This document shows, piece by piece, positions 33,297-42,801 of a stretch of DNA of 48,054 nucleotides; position 1 is the first letter of the stretch; each line of letters opens with the position of its first letter. Under the pieces are notes generated by a model that ran no database searches, was not told where the DNA came from, and worked only from the letters and a program-made list of their open reading frames with translations. The stretch is from assembly GCA_963748095.1 (NCBI GenBank), contig CAVVIO010000100.1:1-48054 (forward strand). The letters are read 5' to 3'. The position numbers and the translations under genes were made by a program. The DNA comes from CAVVIO01 sp963748095 (GTDB taxonomy: Bacteria > Bacteroidota > Bacteroidia > Bacteroidales > UBA10428).

Positions 33297-35663
33297 ATGA
33301 TAGATAGAACAGATATACCGTTACTGGAGGATATATTTATTTTAGATTCGGATAATTTTGCCGAAACTGAAATTGTGAGACAATGTTTTAACATTGTAGG
33401 TGTTTTTGTTGCTGCTATAGACCTCGATGGGAAAATTACCCTGATTAACAGAAAAGGACAGGAAATACTTGAGTTTAATGAAGAGGAAATCAAAGGCAAA
33501 GACTGGGTCTCGGAATTTATTGCCGAAAATAAAAAAGAGGAGACAAAAAACTTGTTCCTGAAAGTTTTTAAGGGTGAATGTGATATTCCGGAAAATTACA
33601 GGTACAGTATTATTTCAAAATCAGGACAACGAAAGATCATTGAAGCCAAACAAGTGATCATTCGCAATAAAGACTCTGAAATAGCAGGACTTCTGATCTC
33701 AGGAGAAGAAGTAACCGGTTATCTTCAAATACAGAAGGAACTGCAGTACAGCATTAATTTATACCGCATTCTGGCAAGCAATATTCCCGATATCAATATG
33801 TATCTTTTCGATCAGGAACTACGCTATATTATTGCTGAAGGTTCCGAAATGAAAAATCATTCACTTAGTTATGAATATTTTGAAGGAAAAAGATTGTATG
33901 ACTTACTCGATGAAGAAATCCGTTCGATATTGGTGCCTTTGTACCAGGCGGCATTAAACGGTAAGGAAATCTCAACCGAATATACCTATAAGGATTATGA
34001 TTACCTGATTTGGGTATTTCCACTGAAGAATGACGAGAACCAGGTATATGCCGGCATGGCTATTACCCAAAACATCACCAAAGAAAAACAGATTGCAGGA
34101 AGGTTAAAAAAAGCAAAGGATCAGGCAGTAGAAGCCAACAGGACTAAAAGTGAATTTCTGGCAAATGTGAGTCATGAGATCAGAACGCCACTAAACGCTA
34201 TTGTAGGGTTTACCGAACAATTACTAAAAACACAAATCAACGAAAAGCAGGAAGATTTTTTAAGGATAATTGACAATGCATCAGAACATCTGTTGGCTCT
34301 TGTTAACGAAATACTTGTTTTATCGAAGATTGAGGCAGGAGAGATTCGTTTTGATAATGTTCCGTTCAAAGTGGAGCATGTGGTGAAAGACATTTACAGT
34401 ACATTACAGATTAAAGCCGACGAGAAGAAGATTAATTTTAAATACGATATCGATCCGCAATTAGATACGGTGCTCATTGGCGACCAATTCAGGCTACGCC
34501 AGATACTTATGAATATGATCGGCAATGCTATTAAATTCACCGATTCGGGATATGTCGAAATCAAATGCTTTCGCAAAAAAGAAGCGGATAATAAGGTATA
34601 TGTTCGATTTGATATAATTGATACAGGAATTGGCATATCTGAAGACAAGCTGGAAACAATATTCGATCAGTTTAAGCAGGCAGATTCTACGGTTACCAAG
34701 CGATTTGGAGGGACTGGACTGGGCCTTACCATCAGTAAAAAGTTAACAGAACTTCAACATGGGAGCATTTCTGTGAACAGCAAACCGGATGTAGGAACTC
34801 AATTTACTGTAGTATTACCTTATGAAAAAGGGAATGAAAAAGACTTTATATTATCCGGACAGGCTAATGCGTTAGATGCTGATATGTTACATGACATATC
34901 TGTTTTACTGGTAGACGACGATGGCGTCAACCGGTTACTGGGTAAAACCATACTTGAGGAATTAGGCAGTAAAACAGATGTGGCAATGAGTGGAGGTGAA
35001 GCTATTGCAAAACTGAAAACTAACAGGTACGACATCATTCTTTTGGATATTCATATGCCGGAAATTAGTGGCATTGATGTGGCTCATTTTATTAGAAGTG
35101 AACTGAACGATACTTCCACCAAAATAATTGCGGTTACCGCTGCGGTTATGAAAGAAGATATTGAGGAGTATTATAAGGCGGGCATTAATGATTACCTGAT
35201 CAAACCTTATAAGGAAATCAATTTATATAATAAAGTTTGCAAGGTATTAAAGAAAAATATAGCACCCGTAAAACTTTCGAGGGAAGAGATTATTCTGAAA
35301 GAAGAAACACAAGTCGCCCTGTATAATCTTTATGAATTGAAACGAATTGCCAAAGACAACAATGAATTTTTCATTCAGATGCTGAACACATTTATTATAA
35401 ACACTACTGAAAATATAGAAAAGCTTAAGAAGTATTTATCTGAAAAGAACTGGGTGCAAATAGGCGAAACCGCCCATAAAATGTTACCTTCTTTCCGCCA
35501 TCTTGAAATTAAACCTGTAATTTCCGATCTTATAGAAGTGAAAGATAAAACATTGATAAATCCTCAACCGGAAGATATACCTCCGCTGGTTGAACACATT
35601 ATTGATCTGGCACAACAGGTAATTTCTAAGTTGGAAATGGAAAAAGGAATACCGCAGGACTGA
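33297..35663 (+). CDS. Hybrid histidine kinase with PAS, receiver and Hpt domains
   Basis: A 788-residue cytoplasmic phosphorelay protein: PAS (about 25-140), second PAS (about 152-265), HisKA with H293 in NVSHEIRTPLN, HATPase (about 390-510; N box MIGNAIKF, DTGIGI, GGTGLGL), receiver (about 533-650) with D584 in LLDIHMP, and a C-terminal Hpt domain with H727 in ETAHKMLPSF. All four phosphotransfer steps are therefore possible, ending on Hpt. A separate receiver protein must take the phosphate. The single-domain regulators at 29-30 kb and the NtrC-type protein at 37.4 kb are candidates. There is no membrane segment. Confidence 0.94.
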   Translation: MIDRTDIPLLEDIFILDSDNFAETEIVRQCFNIVGVFVAAIDLDGKITLINRKGQEILEFNEEEIKGKDWVSEFIAENKKEETKNLFLKVFKGECDIPENYRYSIISKSGQRKIIEAKQVIIRNKDSEIAGLLISGEEVTGYLQIQKELQYSINLYRILASNIPDINMYLFDQELRYIIAEGSEMKNHSLSYEYFEGKRLYDLLDEEIRSILVPLYQAALNGKEISTEYTYKDYDYLIWVFPLKNDENQVYAGMAITQNITKEKQIAGRLKKAKDQAVEANRTKSEFLANVSHEIRTPLNAIVGFTEQLLKTQINEKQEDFLRIIDNASEHLLALVNEILVLSKIEAGEIRFDNVPFKVEHVVKDIYSTLQIKADEKKINFKYDIDPQLDTVLIGDQFRLRQILMNMIGNAIKFTDSGYVEIKCFRKKEADNKVYVRFDIIDTGIGISEDKLETIFDQFKQADSTVTKRFGGTGLGLTISKKLTELQHGSISVNSKPDVGTQFTVVLPYEKGNEKDFILSGQANALDADMLHDISVLLVDDDGVNRLLGKTILEELGSKTDVAMSGGEAIAKLKTNRYDIILLDIHMPEISGIDVAHFIRSELNDTSTKIIAVTAAVMKEDIEEYYKAGINDYLIKPYKEINLYNKVCKVLKKNIAPVKLSREEIILKEETQVALYNLYELKRIAKDNNEFFIQMLNTFIINTTENIEKLKKYLSEKNWVQIGETAHKMLPSFRHLEIKPVISDLIEVKDKTLINPQPEDIPPLVEHIIDLAQQVISKLEMEKGIPQD

Positions 35664-35776
35664 AATCATTTGAGGATTCCGCTGTGGGGAAAAATGACGC
35701 ATTTTGTTGAAAATAATTCACGATAGAAACTGTCCAAAAGCATGCATAAGCCTGGTTTAAAGTAGTTTCACCCAGT

Positions 35777-35791
35777 TGGCATAGTATTGTT
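35777..35791 (+). promoter_or_regulatory. Possible variant -24/-12-like element
   Basis: TGGCAT-N4-TTGTT, 33 bp before the ATG at 35825. The same spaced pattern occurs 41 bp before the gene at 42400. It resembles the sigma-54 consensus TGGCAC-N5-TTGC but is one base short and lacks the final GC. It also overlaps a perfect inverted repeat, TAGTAT-N4-ATACTA (35782-35797). Confidence 0.25.
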
Positions 35792-35824
35792 ATACTACAA
35801 TTATAACGTTTAAAATTTAATATT

Positions 35825-36253
35825 ATGCTAGTAAAAGAATTATTAATAGTGTTTTTCAGCACGTTTGCCTTTTCTCTGATCTTTGTTTTTGCATTTAATA
35901 ACAAAGGGCCGTGGGGAAATTTCCTGAATTTTTTAATTGTTGATTTTCTGGCGGTATGGGCTATAATGTCGTGGATAAATCCGGATTACCTGGATAATAA
36001 TGCCATTATCATTATTCTTCCAGTCAGTCTCATGGTAACCTTTTTAATAGCGGCTTCGGCTCCTATATCACAAAAAAGCAGAAAGGTGGAAACGCTGGAA
36101 AAACACCAGGTAGTGGAACTTAATCCGGGGACAAAAAACAAAACTGTATTTACCCGGTATAATATCTATTTCTGGATAATGCTCATTTTTTTATCGATAA
36201 TTATTCTATTAAGGTATATGTTCGGGGTGACATCAATAGGCTTTGGCATGTAG
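35825..36253 (+). CDS. Four-helix membrane protein of unknown function
   Basis: A 142-residue protein that I cannot assign to a family. It has four hydrophobic helices (about 5-25, 33-52, 59-77 and 115-134) and a polar loop of about 35 residues (80-112, rich in Lys, Glu and Asn) between helices 3 and 4. The sequence around NNKGPWGNFLNFLIVDFLAVWA is the most distinctive part. It lies 161 bp after the hybrid kinase and is preceded by the TGGCAT-N4-TTGTT pattern, so it may have its own promoter and respond to the same regulators. Confidence 0.65.
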   Translation: MLVKELLIVFFSTFAFSLIFVFAFNNKGPWGNFLNFLIVDFLAVWAIMSWINPDYLDNNAIIIILPVSLMVTFLIAASAPISQKSRKVETLEKHQVVELNPGTKNKTVFTRYNIYFWIMLIFLSIIILLRYMFGVTSIGFGM

Positions 36254-36448
36254 ATAAATTCTTAGAATTGTAACACAGAATTTATAACTGGATTTGCCGG
36301 CTGTTTCTTAAAAATACTTTGTTAACCAGGGTTATTTATTGGATAAGTTATAAAATTTGAGTAGTTTAATGGATTCGTTTTTTTGCCGGTAGAAATATTG
36401 GTTGATAATGAAGATTGAACGTTTTACATTAATTAAAAAAGAAGAATC

Positions 36449-36826
36449 ATGGGAAATGCAAAAAGTTTTGATAAAAGCATGATCTTACAAGTAATGATCC
36501 AGGATATCGAGAAAAAGAGAAATCCTATGGAAATTAAAACGGATCATCTGAAAAATTACAGTTCTCCGGAAAAGCTTACTCTAAAAGGTACGGAAGAAAT
36601 ACACAAACCTGATATGGTCGTGGTTTATGATAAAGAGACACATCTTTATGAAGTTGAACTTGACCGTAAAATGGAGACGGAAAAGTGGAAACTTTATTCC
36701 TTGTATGCCAGTAATAATCATGGCAATTTCTATTTGATCGTTCCCGATTGGTTGCGTGACCCGGTGAAAGACAGGTTAAAAGAAGAAAATATTAATGCGG
36801 GATTGATCTATTTTAATACAAACTAA
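36449..36826 (+). CDS. Small unknown protein, possibly of PD-(D/E)XK nuclease-like fold
   Basis: A 125-residue soluble protein. Its core, IHKPDMVVVYD..HLYEVELDRKMETEKWKLYS, has an Asp followed about 14 residues later by E-V-E-L. This spacing resembles the PD-(D/E)XK nuclease core, although the lysine of the motif is replaced by Leu or lies elsewhere. The following NFYLIVPDWLRDPVKDRLKEENINAGLIYF could be the later strand and helix of that fold. No enzymatic role is shown. It stands alone between the membrane protein and the NtrC-type gene. Confidence 0.6.
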   Translation: MGNAKSFDKSMILQVMIQDIEKKRNPMEIKTDHLKNYSSPEKLTLKGTEEIHKPDMVVVYDKETHLYEVELDRKMETEKWKLYSLYASNNHGNFYLIVPDWLRDPVKDRLKEENINAGLIYFNTN

Positions 36827-37062
36827 GGAAGATTTCCAAGTTTGTGAATTTCTCATTAATATTTTATATTATTTACTGATACATAATGGTTTCCCGGGGA
36901 TTGACGTTTCCTATTTTAATTCATTATACAGGGTGATAGATATATACTACCATTTTTGCAATTTCAGAAATTAATAAGGAAGAGTTGCTGGTGTATCAAT
37001 TATTAAATTAGTTTATTATTTTATTAGTTCAAGACCTTCAAGGTTTCTGAAATTTTTAAAGT

Positions 37063-37074
37063 CTAACCGGTTAG
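37063..37074. repeat. Perfect 12-bp palindrome
   Basis: CTAACCGGTTAG reads the same on both strands, about 290 bp upstream of the NtrC-type ATG. It could be a dimeric protein site. Confidence 0.4.
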
Positions 37075-37248
37075 CTTATTAACTAATTATAGCATTAGTG
37101 CCTTATTCAAAATGTCACTTATAGCCATCGTTATGTTATTTTTTGTTAAGAGAAATAAATGATTCAAACAATTGCCGGATATAGCGGTTATATAAATACT
37201 GAACAAATTCATTTTTTAAATGAGGACATAATAGGTTGAAGGATTAAG

Positions 37249-37276
37249 TATAAATGTAGTAGATACTATAAATGTA
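37249..37276 (+). repeat. Tandem direct repeat upstream of the NtrC-type gene
   Basis: TATAAATGTA occurs at 37249 and again at 37267, an 18-bp period, ending 90 bp before the ATG at 37367. Spaced direct repeats like this often bind response regulators, but no binder is identified. Confidence 0.35.
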
Positions 37277-37366
37277 TTTTTCCTGATCTTTTGATATTAC
37301 TATAGTGATCGAAACTTAAAAATGTTATGACTCAGTTAATTAATAAAACATAATCCTGCAATAAAT

Positions 37367-38731
37367 ATGAAAAAAATACTGGTTATAGATGACGATTCCT
37401 ATATATGCGATCTGTTGGTGAATTACCTTGGACAGCATGGGTACAAAGCTGAAGGAACCTATAGTGGAACAAATGGTCTGAAAAAAATTCAAAGCAGTCA
37501 ATACGATTTGGTTTTATGTGATTTCCGGCTACCCGATTCGGATGGGATGGAAGTATTATCACAGATCAAGCAAAAACATTTTTCTTTACCAGTAATAATA
37601 ATGACGGCATATGCCGATATCAAAACTGCTGTAAAACTCATTAAAGCAGGAGCTTTCGACTATGTCACCAAACCCATTCAGCCGGAAGAGTTGATACTGA
37701 TTGTGCAAAAAGCTTTGCGCTTGGTGAAGGGAGAGAACGATTATGTCTCGTTCCAGGAAATTTTCATTACCGGGAAAAACGAAAAGATGAAACAGGTAAT
37801 GAAACATGTTGAAGCCGTAGCACCTACTGATATGCCGGTGCTTATACAGGGCGAAACCGGATCGGGAAAGGAATTTATAGCCCGCGCCATACACTATAAC
37901 AGCAAGCGAAGAAATAAACCTTTTATTGCTGTCGATTGCGGTGCATTACCCAAGGAATTGGCAAACAGTGAGTTGTTTGGTCATGTGAAAGGATCTTTTA
38001 CGGGTGCACTTAATGATAAAACCGGTTATTTTGAACATGCCAACGGGGGAACCTTATTTCTGGATGAGGTAGGAAATCTGCCATACGAGAACCAGGTGAA
38101 GTTATTAAGAGCTTTACAGGAAAATATAATAAACAGGGTAGGGGATAATAAAAAAATTCCGGTTGATGTTCGCATTCTGGCAGCTACCAATGAAGATCTG
38201 CTTTCGGAAGTTTCAGACAGTAATTTCAGAGAAGACCTGTATCACCGGCTCAATGGTTTTAAAATTAATCTGCCAACATTACGCGAACGAAAGGAAGATA
38301 TCTTTGTTTTTGCCAGCAATTTTCTGACACAGGCAAATAAGAACTTTGCTAAGAATGTGGAAGATTTTGACGATAACGTGAAAGAAATATTTTTAAATTA
38401 TCCCTGGTTTGGAAATATCCGGGAACTCGAAAATGTTGTTAAACGATGTGTATTGCTTGCCACTTCATCGACAGTTACAGCCGATACTTTACCGGATGAA
38501 ATAAAATTCTACAGCCTTTCACAGGGAGACAAAAAATGGAGGATGAACAGACCCGATAACTCTGTGCTTGAATTACGCGAGGCTACCCTGGAAGCCGAAA
38601 AAGAGGTAATATCCAATGCGTTAAGGGAAACAAGTTATAACAAGTCAAAAGCAGCCCGTATTTTGAATATCGACCGGAAAACACTTTACAATAAAATTAA
38701 GCAATATGATATTGCCTTAATGAAAGGGTGA
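37367..38731 (+). CDS. NtrC-family sigma-54-dependent response regulator
   Basis: A 454-residue regulator with three domains: receiver (1-120, phospho-acceptor D52 in LVLCDFRLPDSDG), AAA+ sigma-54 activation domain (about 135-370; Walker A GETGSGKE, the sigma-54 contact loop GSFTGA at 209-214, Walker B TLFLDEVGNL) and a Fis-type helix-turn-helix (about 412-450; NALRETSYNKSKAARILNIDRKTLYNKI). It would open sigma-54 promoters when phosphorylated, possibly via the hybrid kinase at 33.3 kb. The TGTGG-N8-CCACA motifs are candidate binding sites. Confidence 0.95.
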   Translation: MKKILVIDDDSYICDLLVNYLGQHGYKAEGTYSGTNGLKKIQSSQYDLVLCDFRLPDSDGMEVLSQIKQKHFSLPVIIMTAYADIKTAVKLIKAGAFDYVTKPIQPEELILIVQKALRLVKGENDYVSFQEIFITGKNEKMKQVMKHVEAVAPTDMPVLIQGETGSGKEFIARAIHYNSKRRNKPFIAVDCGALPKELANSELFGHVKGSFTGALNDKTGYFEHANGGTLFLDEVGNLPYENQVKLLRALQENIINRVGDNKKIPVDVRILAATNEDLLSEVSDSNFREDLYHRLNGFKINLPTLRERKEDIFVFASNFLTQANKNFAKNVEDFDDNVKEIFLNYPWFGNIRELENVVKRCVLLATSSTVTADTLPDEIKFYSLSQGDKKWRMNRPDNSVLELREATLEAEKEVISNALRETSYNKSKAARILNIDRKTLYNKIKQYDIALMKG

Positions 38732-38843
38732 TTTCTTCCATTTGATCATAACTGCATAAATAATCGGTAGCATGCACTTTTAATAAAAAACAGCAGGGTT
38801 ATTGAGTAACTTGTGTTGTGTGGTATTTAAGATTTTTACCTGA

Positions 38844-39395
38844 TTATGCTTGTACATTCATAAGTCCGGAGAAATACCTGATTGCTTTGGCTGCTTCTAC
38901 CTGGGCAAATTCACTCGATTCTGTGTAGTTTTGAAGAGAATGGTGAAGCTGATGAAAAAGTTTCTTTTCATTTTCGCTGAATAATTCCCTGAAAACATGG
39001 TGGACTCCGTTGCGTATATAATACGAATCTCCCTTGGACATAATCTCCTTCAGCAAAGGCACAATACAATCTCTTCCTGTATTTATCAATCCTTCAGCGG
39101 CAATCCACCGGATATCGCTTTCCGGGTCCTCCAGTAATTCTATGAATACCGGAATAGAAGATACGTCACCTATTTCTTTGAGAACCCTTGCAGCTTCCCA
39201 TTTCAGTAATTTATTTTTTGATAACAGTGTTTTATTAATTTGAGGAATTACCTCTTTTCCCATTTTTACCAGTTTCTTTCTTGCATCCTTTCGTTCATGC
39301 GAGAACTCACTTACCAATCCTGAGATAAGAGGGGCAACTTCTTTATTGTATCCTTTCAGATCAAGATCGATATAATTATATTCCGTATTATTCAC
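38844..39395 (-). CDS. HEAT-repeat protein
   Basis: A 183-residue soluble protein with a GTG start. It is built of HEAT/PBS-lyase-type helical repeats (about 25-140): LLKWEAARVLKEIGDVSSIPVFIELLEDPESDIRWIAAEGLINTG is typical. It has no enzymatic motif and would serve as a protein-binding scaffold. It lies 84 bp downstream of the P-type ATPase on the same strand, so it is probably in its operon and may bind or regulate that pump, which is inference. Confidence 0.82.
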   Translation of the reverse strand: MNNTEYNYIDLDLKGYNKEVAPLISGLVSEFSHERKDARKKLVKMGKEVIPQINKTLLSKNKLLKWEAARVLKEIGDVSSIPVFIELLEDPESDIRWIAAEGLINTGRDCIVPLLKEIMSKGDSYYIRNGVHHVFRELFSENEKKLFHQLHHSLQNYTESSEFAQVEAAKAIRYFSGLMNVQA

Positions 39396-39479
39396 AACTT
39401 TATATTTGTTGTCATCCTAACTGATAAAACCAGTTCCTGACATTTTCATTATATAAATAGTCATATAATTAACAAATAA

Positions 39480-41963
39480 TTACCTTACATGTTGCAAGAT
39501 TCCTGATCTTTTTCTGCGTTTTCTTCGCGGGTGTACTAAAAACAGATGTTCTTCCTCGATGATATTATAAAGGAATAATTTCGAATAATCCTCTATCAGG
39601 AACCATACAAGACAGTATGCCCAAACCAGCCCGGCAATTTTCCAGCCGACAGGTGTCATAAACAATCCATAAACACTTATTAAGGTTGCTACGAATTGAG
39701 TAATGATTACTGCTAACAACAGGGCTTTCGACGGCTTGTGTGTCCAGAAATTCTTCCGGGTCCTGGTTACAAAAATGGTAAGATGCCCCGCTACTGAAAG
39801 CTTCAGGTAAATGATGGTTTGAATCAGTTCATTTGATAAATGAAAATAACTTTTAGCAAGATACAGCATCCCAAATGATTCAATCACACCGATAAGGCCG
39901 AGTACAGTAGACAGGCTGAATACCAGTGGCATATTCCATGCTTCCGGTTTGTTCGACCCTTTCACATTATCGTAGGCAATTGACAGGATGGCTCCGTCGT
40001 TTAACAGGGCCAGAAGCACGATCATGACTGCCGTTACCGGGTAAAAGTTGAATATAAGTATCGACAATGTCATAAAGAACAGTACACGAATGGTTTCGGT
40101 CATCCGGTAAATGGTATAACTATTCATCCGCTGAAATATCTTTCTGCTTTCTTTTATGGCGTGGATAATTACAGATAACCCGGGATTGGTAAGAACGATA
40201 TCGGAAGCTGCTCGTGCTGCACTGGTAGCACCGGATACGGCAATTCCGGCATCGGCTTTTTTCAGGGCAGGGGCATCATTCACCCCGTCACCAGTCATTC
40301 CTACCATATGTTTCCTGTGTTGCAGTACATCCACAATGTGGTATTTGTGTTCGGGATATACTTCGGCAAAACCGTCGGCATTTTCAATCTTATCAGAGAG
40401 TTGTCCGCTCTCATAATGCTTGGTATCCCCGAATATGCTGGCGTTCAAAATGTTTTTGCCAAGGCCCAGCTGTGAGGATGTTTCTTTGGCTATAGCTTCC
40501 TGGTCACCGGTTACCATCTTCACTTCTATGCCCATGTCACGGGCCATTTGTATAGTAGATTTAGAATCTTCTCGTGGAGGATCAAACATCGACAGAATGC
40601 CCATAAACTTCCAGTTTCCTTTGTCATCTGTGCGGGCAACACCCAGGGACCGGAAACCTCTTTCGGCAAATTCATTAATGACTTTATCAGCCCTGTCATA
40701 TTCCTCACCGGTAGTGTTTGCCAGGGTCAGAATTACCTGTGGAGCGCCCTTTGATACTTTAACGGTTTTGTTATCTTTCCCTTTTAAAATTGCTTCTGTT
40801 CGTTTATTTACCGGATCGAACGGCCTGAACTTTTCAACGGTATAATCCTTTATTAGGGTTTTATCTTTCAACGCGTGGATAATAGCCAGGTCAATAGGAT
40901 CTTCGTTTTCTTCCTTTGACGCCAGCACGGCAAATGCAAGGATCTCATCCCCGGTATAATTGTTAAAAGGTGATATGTCTCCAACATCCAGTTTGTTTTG
41001 TGTCAGTGTGCCTGTTTTATCTGAGCACAGGATATCGATACCAGCCAATTCTTCTATAGATGAAAGTTTTCGTACAACTGCCTGCCTTTTCGATAATTCC
41101 TTAGCCCCAACTACCATGGTTACCGACAAAACCGTAGGCATGGCAACCGGAATGGCCGCAATTGTTAATACCAGTGAAAAACGCAACAAGGTTAAAAATT
41201 CATCACCACGGTAAAGGCTGACTGCCAGGATGAGCACAACCATGAAAACAGCTAATAATATAAGGTAATTACCGATTTTCAGTACTGCCCGTTGAAAATG
41301 ACTTACTGTATGTGCTTCTTCCACCAGCGACGTTGTTTTCCCGAAAAATGTTTTCGCACCGATAGCTGTTACAATTGCATTGCTTTCACCCTGCTTGAGT
41401 ATAGAACCTGAAAATGCCTTTTCTCCTTCGCCTTTATCTACAGGCAATGATTCACCGGTGAGGGCAGACTGGTCAATTTTAATATTTTCGGGTTGCCATA
41501 GAACAGCATCGGCAGGAATAATATCCCCCATTCGTACCCTTATGATATCTCCCGGCACCAGATCTTTAGCCTGGATGGTGGCCCATTTCGAATTTCTAAG
41601 TGTCCTTGCTGTAATGGCGAGTTTTTCTTTTAGTGCGGCCACTGCATTATCTGCCTGGTATTCTTCAATAAATCCAACCACTGCATTGGTAAATAGCAGT
41701 AACAGGATAATGCCAAAATCAGTCCAGTCTTTGACCATGGCGGATAAAATAATTGCCGCTTCTATCATCCAGGGTATCGGCCCCCAGAAATACTGCAGGA
41801 ATTTAAGAAACGGACTAATATTTTTTTCTTCTATTTCGTTATACCCATATTCATCATGACGTTTCTTAACTTCTTCATCTGTTAATCCGTCTAACGAAGT
41901 ACCCAGTTTTTTTACTACATCTTCAACCGGTTCTTTTTTATTTTTTTCTGATTTGTTATCCAC
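39480..41963 (-). CDS. P-type plasma-membrane proton ATPase (P3A type)
   Basis: An 827-residue pump starting at a GTG codon. It has the phosphorylated aspartate D315 in CSDKTGTLTQN, the actuator loop ALTGES (about 168-172), the hinge MTGDGVNDAPALKKADAGIAV and eight to ten membrane helices. The segment LLALLNDGAILSIAYD carries the Asp that matches the proton-binding residue of plant and fungal H+-ATPases (NDGTI), which favours proton export over calcium transport. The protein would use ATP to expel protons and so defend the cytoplasm from acid, or build the proton gradient when respiration is limited. Its upstream region is shared with the pterin dehydratase gene. Confidence 0.92.
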   Translation of the reverse strand: MDNKSEKNKKEPVEDVVKKLGTSLDGLTDEEVKKRHDEYGYNEIEEKNISPFLKFLQYFWGPIPWMIEAAIILSAMVKDWTDFGIILLLLFTNAVVGFIEEYQADNAVAALKEKLAITARTLRNSKWATIQAKDLVPGDIIRVRMGDIIPADAVLWQPENIKIDQSALTGESLPVDKGEGEKAFSGSILKQGESNAIVTAIGAKTFFGKTTSLVEEAHTVSHFQRAVLKIGNYLILLAVFMVVLILAVSLYRGDEFLTLLRFSLVLTIAAIPVAMPTVLSVTMVVGAKELSKRQAVVRKLSSIEELAGIDILCSDKTGTLTQNKLDVGDISPFNNYTGDEILAFAVLASKEENEDPIDLAIIHALKDKTLIKDYTVEKFRPFDPVNKRTEAILKGKDNKTVKVSKGAPQVILTLANTTGEEYDRADKVINEFAERGFRSLGVARTDDKGNWKFMGILSMFDPPREDSKSTIQMARDMGIEVKMVTGDQEAIAKETSSQLGLGKNILNASIFGDTKHYESGQLSDKIENADGFAEVYPEHKYHIVDVLQHRKHMVGMTGDGVNDAPALKKADAGIAVSGATSAARAASDIVLTNPGLSVIIHAIKESRKIFQRMNSYTIYRMTETIRVLFFMTLSILIFNFYPVTAVMIVLLALLNDGAILSIAYDNVKGSNKPEAWNMPLVFSLSTVLGLIGVIESFGMLYLAKSYFHLSNELIQTIIYLKLSVAGHLTIFVTRTRKNFWTHKPSKALLLAVIITQFVATLISVYGLFMTPVGWKIAGLVWAYCLVWFLIEDYSKLFLYNIIEEEHLFLVHPRRKRRKRSGILQHVR

Positions 41964-42399
41964 TGTTTTTTCTTTTTAGAGATTAATCATTTCATTTATA
42001 AATAATAATTATACCAAAAAAGGCTTCTTATTTCAAGCTGGAATAAATTTATATTAAATATAAACCTGGTATTGCCTGAAATTATCTGCATAATCAGCAA
42101 ATCGGTATTCTAAATAAGTTCAAAATAACAGGTGCTTTTTGATTTTTCAATAACAGCTATACTGTTGGCATTTGTGGAAATCCTTCCTCTGTTGTGTGGA
42201 AATACTACACTAATTATTTTTTTTCAATAATTTTTGATCTTAAGGGTATTATTACCAATTGAACATTATCAATCTTTTAATGTTTTATAAAATGTTATAT
42301 ACAAGAGAATTAGATGTGGCTTTTTTACTGATAGAGAAAATTGTGGCATGATGTTGTTGGTAAAAAAGGTATTGTAAAACCTTAAAAAATAGTTGACCT
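41964..42399. other. 436-bp divergent regulatory region (P-type ATPase / pterin dehydratase)
   Basis: No gene. It contains two copies of a TGTGGAAAT sequence (42173 and 42195) related to the TGTGG-N8-CCACA motif, and the TGGCAT-N4-TTGTT pattern at 42344-42358 just before the plus-strand gene. The long length fits regulated promoters. Confidence 0.45.
42173..42212. promoter_or_regulatory. Pair of degenerate TGTGG motifs
   Basis: TGTGGAAATCCTTCCTCT (42173-42190) keeps the left half-site and three of five bases of the right half-site of TGTGG-N8-CCACA. A second TGTGGAAATA follows at 42195, with GTGT-N9-ACAC symmetry. The offset between the two copies is 22 bp, about two helical turns. Confidence 0.35.
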
Positions 42400-42723
42400 A
42401 TGGAGTTAAAAGAAAAATCATGTGTTTTATACGGTCCCGGTTCTGTTCCTTTGTCAGCAGAAAAAATCAAAAAATATAAACAAATGTTATCACCCGGCTG
42501 GAAGCTGGTGGAGGATAAAAAAATACGAAAGGAATTTCCTTTTGTGAATTTTAAGAACGGGATGGTATTTGTGAATGAAGTAGCGGAACTTGCCGATATA
42601 GAAAATCATCATCCTGCGGTATTGATTGAATACAGCAAAGTGGAAATTGAATTATCAACGCATAGTGTGGGAGGTTTAACGGAAAATGATTTTATCATGG
42701 CAGCTAAAATTGATGAGCTTTAA
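42400..42723 (+). CDS. Pterin-4a-carbinolamine dehydratase
   Basis: A 107-residue enzyme with the family core VAELADIENHHPAVLIEY and VEIELSTHSVGGLTENDF, including the catalytic His pair and the TH-GGLT-D stretch. It dehydrates 4a-hydroxy-tetrahydrobiopterin to recycle the pterin cofactor of aromatic amino acid hydroxylases. No hydroxylase gene is nearby, so here it may serve another role, such as a stabilising partner or pterin repair. It is divergent from the proton ATPase and is followed 90 bp later by sodC. Confidence 0.92.
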   Translation: MELKEKSCVLYGPGSVPLSAEKIKKYKQMLSPGWKLVEDKKIRKEFPFVNFKNGMVFVNEVAELADIENHHPAVLIEYSKVEIELSTHSVGGLTENDFIMAAKIDEL

Positions 42724-42801
42724 TTTTTCATGCTGAACAGAAATAATTATACAAATAATATCGGAAATCATTTAAACAAAAGTAAAATCATAACCTAAAA
42801 C

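Larger units (their letters stand above)
36827..37366. other. 540-bp spacer before the NtrC-type gene
   Basis: No credible coding frame. It contains a degenerate hairpin (about 37032-37063), the 12-bp palindrome at 37063-37074 and a tandem motif at 37249-37276. The promoter of the NtrC-type gene is not obvious. Confidence 0.45.

Noticed and set aside
40420..41859. Long plus-strand frames inside the proton ATPase gene
   Set aside because: They lie opposite strongly conserved P-type ATPase motifs and are antisense shadows.
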